Notes under the pieces: model-generated | Database searches by the model: none | Told to the model about the DNA's origin: nothing | Seen by the model: the letters and a program-made list of their open reading frames with translations, nothing else | In this document: positions 59,067 through 64,000 of the stretch, one piece after another | Position numbering within the stretch: position 1 is the stretch's first letter | Layout: every line of letters begins with the position of its first letter | Source: Oceanococcus sp964629015 | GTDB taxonomy: Bacteria; Pseudomonadota; Gammaproteobacteria; Nevskiales; Oceanococcaceae | Reading direction: 5' to 3' | Assembly: GCA_964629015.1 (NCBI GenBank) | Contig: CAZVMN010000011.1 | Span: 77,664 to 141,663 of the forward strand | Length of the DNA: 64,000 bases | Position numbers and translations under genes: made by a program

Positions 59067-61826
59067 ATGACGATTCAGAAAACTGGCCTGGCAGTATTAG
59101 GCCTGACCGCAGCTGCGATGGTTGGTTGTGGCGGCGGCGGCGGCGGGGGCAGCTCCGATCCGAACCCGACCCCGACACCCACCGCAACGCCGGGCGCCGG
59201 CGATTCCGTGTGTCAGGAAAGCTTTGTCAGCTGCAGCGGCACCAATGCCACGCTGTCGGGCACTATCGACAAAGACTTCACGCTGAGCTCGGACTTCAAC
59301 TGGTTCCTCGACGGGTTCGTGCAGGTTGGCAACGGCAACGTTGAAATCACCAGCAACCAGCAGATGACCGAGATTCGCAACAATGGGGTCGATCTCACCA
59401 TCCCGGCTGGCACGCATGTCAAAGCACTGGAAACCGGTGTCTTGATCGTGACCCGCGGCAATCGCCTGATCGCCAACGGCACCGCAGCCAACCCGATCAC
59501 GTTCAGCAGCGTGGACGACGGTTTCGACGGTTTGGGTGAATGGGGTGGTGTTGTCGTTCAAGGCTTTGCGCCGCAGTTCGGCGCAGGTGGCACAGGCAAC
59601 TGCTTCGGCGCGAACAACTACTGCAATGTCGCCGGTGAAGGCGGCTCTGACGTCGCATTCTACGGCGGTAAAGTTCCAGCCGACGACAGCGGGATCATTC
59701 GTTACGTGCGTATTGCCGAGGGTGGCCTCGTGGCCGGCCCCAACAACGAAGTCAACGGTCTAACCTTGCAGGGTGTGGGTCATGCCACGACCATCGAATA
59801 CGTTCAGGTCCATAACAACCTGGATGACGGTGTGGAATGGTTCGGCGGCACGGTCAACGCCAAGTACCTGGTGCTGACTGGCAACGACGATGACGACATC
59901 GACTATGACGAAGGCTACAAGGGCAACGTCCAGTTCGCCATCGTCAAGAAGAGCGCCAACGATGCACCGCAGGGCAGCAATGACCCGCGCGGCATCGAAG
60001 CCAACAGCTCGGATGAAGACTTTGTGCCGCAAACCACCGCCAGCCTGGCCAACATCCTGCTGATTGGTAATACCGTCAGCGCGAATGAGCCGGGTATGCG
60101 TCTGCGTGGTGCGCTGACGACCTCCATCTACAACACCGCTCTGGTGGGTTGGGACAAGGGCTGCATCCGCATTGACGACGCCGATACCAATGGTGACGAC
60201 GTTGCAGATCAGTTTTCCAACGTGTCGCTGGAAAACGTCTTCGGCGACTGTGCTGGTGGTTTCTATACACATGAAGATGCCGACAACACCGCGGGCGGCG
60301 TGGGCAGCCAGACCATCAGCCTGGACGATGCCTATGCCATCAATGAAGGCTTCGCCAAGCTTGCGGGTGCCACCAATATCGTGGCTGTCGACAATGGTTC
60401 GGGCTTTGCCTTCGAAACCACCGACTACGTGGGTGCGGTAGAGCCAGGCACGTCCATGGGTGATGCCTGGTGGGCTGGTTGGACCATCCCGGGCTCGCTC
60501 AGCGATGCGGAAGAAGCACCGGCTTCAGCCAGCTTCGTGAGCTGCAACGACAACACCATGATCTGCGAAGTGACCGGCACCATCGACGAGGACTACACCT
60601 TCGTCGCGGGTTACACCTGGGTTCTGAATGGTCTGGTCAAGGTTGGCGACGGCAATGTCGAGATCAACAGCGAAAGCCAAGCTGACCAGATCAAGGCCGA
60701 TGGCGTCACCCTGACGATCCGTCCGGGCGTGGATGTCAAAGGCACCGAAACCGGCGTACTGGTGGTAACCCGTGGTTCCAAACTGATTGCCAACGGTTCC
60801 GCTTCGGCTCCGATCACTTTCTCCAGCCTGGACGAAAATTTCGACGGCCTGGGCGAATGGGGTGGCGTCGTGATGCAGGGCTTTGCCCCGCAGTTTGGCG
60901 CGGGTAACACCGGCAACTGCCACGGCGCCAACAGCTACTGCAACGTGGCTGGTGAAGGCGGTGGCGGTGTGGCCTTCTACGGCGGTGACGATCCGGCCGA
61001 CAACAGCGGTTCATTGCGTTACGTGCGTATTGCTGAAGGCGGTCTGGTCGCGGGTCCGAACAACGAAGTCAACGGTTTGACCCTGCAGGGCGTGGGCTAC
61101 ATGACCTCGCTGGACTACATCCAGGTGCACAACAATCTGGATGACGGTGTCGAATGGTTCGGTGGCACGGTGAACGCCAAGCACTTGGTTCTGACCGGCA
61201 ATGACGATGACGACATCGATTTCGATGAAGGCTACAAAGGCAACATCCAGTACGCCATCGTGATCAAGAGCGATAACGCCACGCCGCAGGGCAGCAATGA
61301 CCCACGCGGTATTGAGGCGAACAGCTCGGATGAAGATTACGTGCCGCAGACCCAGGCCACACTGGCCAATATCCTGTTGGTTGGCAACACCGTCAGCGCC
61401 AACGAGCCGGGCATGCGCCTGCGCGGTGCTCTGACTGTGTCGATCTTCAACACCGCCCTGACCGGGTGGGACGAAGGCTGCATCCGTATTGATGATGCAG
61501 ACACCAATGGCGATGACACCGACGATGCGTTCTCCGACGTGACCCTGGTCAACATCCTCGGTAACTGCAGCGGTGGCCTGTACACGCATCGCGCTGCAGA
61601 CACTGAAACCAACTATGCCTCGGTCGGTGTCAGCCTGAATCAGGCCTTAGTGGTTGCCAACAACCAGGCTCAATTGGTGAGCGCACCGACGATTACCGCA
61701 GTTTCGAACGGTTCCGGTTTCACGTTTGATGCGACCGATTACATCGGCGCAGTTGAGCCGGGAACCAACGTAGCCGATGCCTGGTGGAACGGCTGGACGA
61801 TCCCGAACTCGGTGTCGGTCGACTAA
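59067..61826 (+). CDS. Duplicated surface lipoprotein linked to the TonB receptor
   Basis: A 919-residue lipoprotein (lipobox AMVGC, then poly-Gly and a Pro/Thr linker). The mature part is two tandem copies of a roughly 430-residue beta-helix-like domain. Each has EWGGVV-QGFAPQFGAG-TGNC, YCNVAGEGG, VHNNLDDGVEWFGGTVNAK, GNDDDDID, GNTVSANEPGMRLRGALT and AWW-GWTIP. Acidic GNDDDDID and DADTNGDD stretches resemble Ca2+-binding loops. GAGAGG lies nine bases before ATG 59067. Similar lipoproteins sit beside TonB receptors in marine bacteria (from memory), where they may capture ligand at the surface. The specific role is unknown. Confidence 0.8.
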   Translation: MTIQKTGLAVLGLTAAAMVGCGGGGGGGSSDPNPTPTPTATPGAGDSVCQESFVSCSGTNATLSGTIDKDFTLSSDFNWFLDGFVQVGNGNVEITSNQQMTEIRNNGVDLTIPAGTHVKALETGVLIVTRGNRLIANGTAANPITFSSVDDGFDGLGEWGGVVVQGFAPQFGAGGTGNCFGANNYCNVAGEGGSDVAFYGGKVPADDSGIIRYVRIAEGGLVAGPNNEVNGLTLQGVGHATTIEYVQVHNNLDDGVEWFGGTVNAKYLVLTGNDDDDIDYDEGYKGNVQFAIVKKSANDAPQGSNDPRGIEANSSDEDFVPQTTASLANILLIGNTVSANEPGMRLRGALTTSIYNTALVGWDKGCIRIDDADTNGDDVADQFSNVSLENVFGDCAGGFYTHEDADNTAGGVGSQTISLDDAYAINEGFAKLAGATNIVAVDNGSGFAFETTDYVGAVEPGTSMGDAWWAGWTIPGSLSDAEEAPASASFVSCNDNTMICEVTGTIDEDYTFVAGYTWVLNGLVKVGDGNVEINSESQADQIKADGVTLTIRPGVDVKGTETGVLVVTRGSKLIANGSASAPITFSSLDENFDGLGEWGGVVMQGFAPQFGAGNTGNCHGANSYCNVAGEGGGGVAFYGGDDPADNSGSLRYVRIAEGGLVAGPNNEVNGLTLQGVGYMTSLDYIQVHNNLDDGVEWFGGTVNAKHLVLTGNDDDDIDFDEGYKGNIQYAIVIKSDNATPQGSNDPRGIEANSSDEDYVPQTQATLANILLVGNTVSANEPGMRLRGALTVSIFNTALTGWDEGCIRIDDADTNGDDTDDAFSDVTLVNILGNCSGGLYTHRAADTETNYASVGVSLNQALVVANNQAQLVSAPTITAVSNGSGFTFDATDYIGAVEPGTNVADAWWNGWTIPNSVSVD
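59223..60503 (+). repeat. Intragenic tandem duplication, copy 1
   Basis: The first copy covers residues 53-479 of the lipoprotein. It is paired with copy 2 at 60534-61823, and the same motifs recur 437 residues later. The nucleotide sequences differ at many codon third positions, so the duplication is old rather than recent. Confidence 0.85.
60534..61823 (+). repeat. Intragenic tandem duplication, copy 2
   Basis: The second copy covers residues 490-919. Most of its key motifs, including the GNDDDDID acidic run and the CNVAGEGG Cys motif, are kept from copy 1, which suggests that both domains remain under selection. Confidence 0.85.
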
Positions 61827-61860
61827 GACGAGATGGGCTCTCAACAAGCCCTTTGAACTG

Positions 61861-61892
61861 AGAAGCGGCGGCCGCATGAGGTCGCCGCTTCT
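61861..61892 (+). terminator. Hairpin between the lipoprotein and DUF3450 genes
   Basis: AGAAGCGGCG (61861-61870) pairs perfectly with CGCCGCTTCT (61883-61892) over 10 GC-rich bases. Only TCCG follows, with no U-run. It may partly terminate or stabilise the upstream message, so the receptor and lipoprotein can be made in excess over the energising genes. Confidence 0.55.
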
Positions 61893-61926
61893 TCCGATTG
61901 CAATGAATACTTTTGAGGATGGACTG

Positions 61927-62712
61927 ATGGCGAAGCGCTTCAGCAGACATCAAAAATCATCTCTGCTTCTGGCTATAGGCCTGTGCGCGTCCACGTCGGT
62001 TATGGCCGCAGCCCCGCTGGACAAGGTGGTGGACGAGGGCATGACCAAGGCGGACTCCGCGCGCGAATCGCAAGCGCGTATCGATGCCATGGTCGATTCC
62101 CAGCAAGCCAAACTGATTACCTACCGGGCCCTGCTCAAGCAGATTGAAGGTCTGGAACATTACAACCAGCAGCTACAAACCCAGATTCAGGGTCAGGAAG
62201 CGCTGATCGAACGTTTTGACGGGTCCATCGCCCAGGTCGCCAAGATCGAACGGCAGATGCTGCCGCTGGTGACGCGCATGGCGGAAAGTCTTGAGGCTTA
62301 CGTCAATTTGGACCTTCCGTTTCATGAAGTGGAGCGCCGCGAACGGCTGGCGTTCATTGATGAAACCATCAGCAAGGCGGATATCAATGTCGCCGAAAAA
62401 TTCCGCCAGGTCCTTGAGGCCTACCAGGTGGAAAACGAATACGGGCGCAAGATCGACGCCTATCAAGACATCATCGACATCGATGGTCGTCCACAGGAAG
62501 TTGATGTATTGCGGTTCGGGCGCATCGCAATGGTTGCGCAAACCAAAGACACCACCACCACAGCGGCCTGGAATCATCAGGACCAGCGTTGGGATGTGAT
62601 TGACGCGGGCACCTACCGCAACAGTGTGCGCAATGGCATTCGTATGGCTCGCAAGCAGGCGTCTATCGACATGGTGACTCTGCCGATTCCGGCGCCGGAG
62701 GTGGCGAAATGA
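61927..62712 (+). CDS. DUF3450 periplasmic coiled-coil protein
   Basis: A 261-residue exported protein with a Sec signal (SSLLLAIGLCASTSVMAAAP). The mature N-terminal half is a long coiled coil (about residues 35-110). Conserved later segments include VNLDLPFHEVERRERL, FRQVLEAYQVENEYGRKIDAY and DVLRFGRIAMVAQT, which mark DUF3450. These proteins are encoded with TtpC/ExbB/ExbD/TonB sets and are thought to assist TonB-type energy transfer, but their exact role is unknown. The stop overlaps the next start in ATGA. Confidence 0.9.
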   Translation: MAKRFSRHQKSSLLLAIGLCASTSVMAAAPLDKVVDEGMTKADSARESQARIDAMVDSQQAKLITYRALLKQIEGLEHYNQQLQTQIQGQEALIERFDGSIAQVAKIERQMLPLVTRMAESLEAYVNLDLPFHEVERRERLAFIDETISKADINVAEKFRQVLEAYQVENEYGRKIDAYQDIIDIDGRPQEVDVLRFGRIAMVAQTKDTTTTAAWNHQDQRWDVIDAGTYRNSVRNGIRMARKQASIDMVTLPIPAPEVAK

Positions 62713-64000
62713 AGGCATTCAAAACGGTTATTGCCGCTGCGGTCGCGCTGACTGCGGTGTCTTTCTCTGCACCGCTGGCGGCTCAGGGTCAGGATTCTCT
62801 GGCCATGGACAAACTGCTGCAGGAGGTTCGTCAGGGCCGGCTGCGTGATGCGCAGGAAAACCGCAAACGTGAAGAGGCATTCAAGCAAGATGCGGCGCGC
62901 CAGGACGCTCTGATCGCCGAGGCCCAGGCCAAAATTGCGGCACTGGAATCACGCAGCGCCACGCTCGAAGAGCAGTTCAATGCCAATGAGCTGGCGGTTG
63001 AGGAAAAGCGTGCGCAGCGTGATGAGCGCCTTGGTTCGCTGAAAGAGTTGTTTGGTCATCTGACCGGCACGGCCGGTGATTTGCGTGCGCGTTTTGCGCA
63101 ATCGATCACCTCCGCACAGTTCAAGGACCGCAGTGCGTTCATCACCGCCTTCATCAAGAAGATGAATGACGATACCGAACTGCCGACCATCGAGGAGATC
63201 GAGCGGCTGTGGTTCGAACTGCACCGCGAGCTGACCGAGTCCGGTCGCGTGGTCACATTCACCACCCCGGTGGGTACCGAGGCCAGCCGCGAGGTCGTGC
63301 GGGTCGGTTTGTTCAATCTGGTGTCGGAAGGCGACTATCTGAGCTATGACGGTGACACCGATGCGGTATCCGTGCTGCCGCGTCAGCCGGATGACTACAC
63401 CTCAGGCGCAGCCAAGTTGCAGCAGGCCGAGAGCGGTTACACCGCGCTGGGCGTTGATCCGACCGGCGCTGCCGGTGGTGGCTACCTGCGTGCGCTGATC
63501 AACAATCCGACCCTGGCCGAGCGTTGGCATCAGGGCAAGCTGGTCGGTTATGTGATCACCGTGGTCGGCGTGTTTGGTCTGATCGTTGCGATCTGGCGCT
63601 TCGTGGCGCTGGGCGCGGTGATGGCCAAGGTCAACCGCCAGCGTAAATCGACGAAGGCCAGCGACGACAACCCACTGGGCCGCGTGCTGCTGGCAGGCGA
63701 GCAACACGCCACTGACGATGTTGAGACCCTGGAAGTCAAACTCGGGGAAGCCATCATCAAGGAGCGTCCGGCTATCCAGCGCGGGCTGCCGCTGATCAAG
63801 ATCATTGCCATGGTTGCGCCGCTGATGGGGCTGCTGGGTACGGTGACCGGGATGATCATCGTGTTCCAGGCCATCACCATCTACGGTGCCGGCGATCCCA
63901 AAGCCATGGCCGGTGGTATTTCCAGTGCGCTGGTTACCACGGTGCTGGGTTTGATCGTGGCCATTCCCATGCTGCTTTGCCACACCTTGCTGCACAGCCG
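62709..64000 (+). CDS. TtpC-like MotA/TolQ/ExbB proton-channel protein (partial)
   Basis: Running off the right edge with 430 codons visible. It has a signal peptide (KTVIAAAVALTAVSFSAPLAA), a long periplasmic coiled coil (about residues 35-105), an alpha/beta segment, a membrane helix (VGYVITVVGVFGLIVAIW) and the ExbB/TolQ core (KIIAMVAPLMGLLGTVTGMI, SSALVTTVLGLIVAIPMLL). This long form matches TtpC, the extra ExbB-like subunit of Vibrio-type TonB2 systems. It should drive TonB using the proton gradient. ExbB, ExbD and TonB genes are expected just beyond the window. Confidence 0.9.
   Translation, partial: MKAFKTVIAAAVALTAVSFSAPLAAQGQDSLAMDKLLQEVRQGRLRDAQENRKREEAFKQDAARQDALIAEAQAKIAALESRSATLEEQFNANELAVEEKRAQRDERLGSLKELFGHLTGTAGDLRARFAQSITSAQFKDRSAFITAFIKKMNDDTELPTIEEIERLWFELHRELTESGRVVTFTTPVGTEASREVVRVGLFNLVSEGDYLSYDGDTDAVSVLPRQPDDYTSGAAKLQQAESGYTALGVDPTGAAGGGYLRALINNPTLAERWHQGKLVGYVITVVGVFGLIVAIWRFVALGAVMAKVNRQRKSTKASDDNPLGRVLLAGEQHATDDVETLEVKLGEAIIKERPAIQRGLPLIKIIAMVAPLMGLLGTVTGMIIVFQAITIYGAGDPKAMAGGISSALVTTVLGLIVAIPMLLCHTLLHS

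Overview
The window reads as a contiguous piece of a chromosome from a gammaproteobacterium with a GC content near 58%. The main evidence is the gene order nrdR-ribD-ribE-ribB-ribH-nusB-thiL-pgpA, an AspRS-NadA-GlyA block, TonB-dependent uptake genes of the TtpC type, a cytochrome c5, and a C-terminal sorting-like tail. A marine or hydrocarbon-associated lineage near Nevskiales/Salinisphaerales would fit the mix of acyl-CoA ligase, desaturase, 3-beta-HSD-like and PQQ enzymes, but this placement is a guess. No phage, insertion sequence, CRISPR array or rRNA was seen. There is one tRNA, Pro(TGG).

Region by region. 1-3.6 kb: the N-terminus of a PQQ alcohol dehydrogenase running off the left edge, an acyl-CoA synthetase, a lipoprotein cytochrome c5, a STAS protein and an SDR. 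3.7-5.8 kb: a compact hvfABC/bufferin-type RiPP metallophore operon, with a Cys-repeat precursor, a DUF692 (MNIO) enzyme and a DUF2063 partner behind a Fur-box-like palindrome. 5.8-12.5 kb: a PQQ sugar dehydrogenase, a DUF3228-like protein, and a GbsR/MarR-HlyD-RND efflux operon with a perfect palindromic operator. 12.5-15.9 kb: an overlapping leftward operon of AI-2E transporter, amidoligase, glutamine-amidotransferase-like peptidase and YqaA-like membrane protein. 16-20 kb: an outer-membrane porin paired with a BCCT transporter, an exported methyltransferase and an AIG2-type cyclotransferase. 20-22.4 kb: a fatty-acid desaturase and its ferredoxin reductase, with a promoter, an operator-like repeat and a terminator. 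22.6-27.7 kb: YgiQ, a cold-shock protein, a tiny basic ORF without a canonical start, a NYN-LOTUS protein with a small partner, and a methyltransferase. 27.7-35.6 kb: a hydrolase/3-beta-HSD/zinc-ribbon operon, MsrB, and a four-gene glucosylglycerate synthesis and recycling operon. 35.7-50 kb: lipoproteins, an SDR, FmdB, DUF502, aspS, nadA, glyA and the riboflavin/thiamine/phospholipid operon. 50-55.8 kb: an AT-richer beta-helix exported protein, cysS, folD, tRNA-Pro and an M14 peptidase. 55.8-64 kb: a TonB-dependent receptor, a duplicated surface lipoprotein, DUF3450 and a TtpC-like ExbB protein, preceded by a very good Pho box.

The regions most worth following up are the hvfABC metallophore operon, the Pho-box-controlled TonB uptake system at the right edge, and the amidoligase operon, whose product is unknown. 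Smaller points of interest are the glucosylglycerate cycle, the ATC-start micro-ORF after the cold-shock gene, and a 99-bp palindromic intergenic element at 37.5 kb. Start sites and functions were judged by reading alone. Family names rest on recognised motifs, and no database search was possible.
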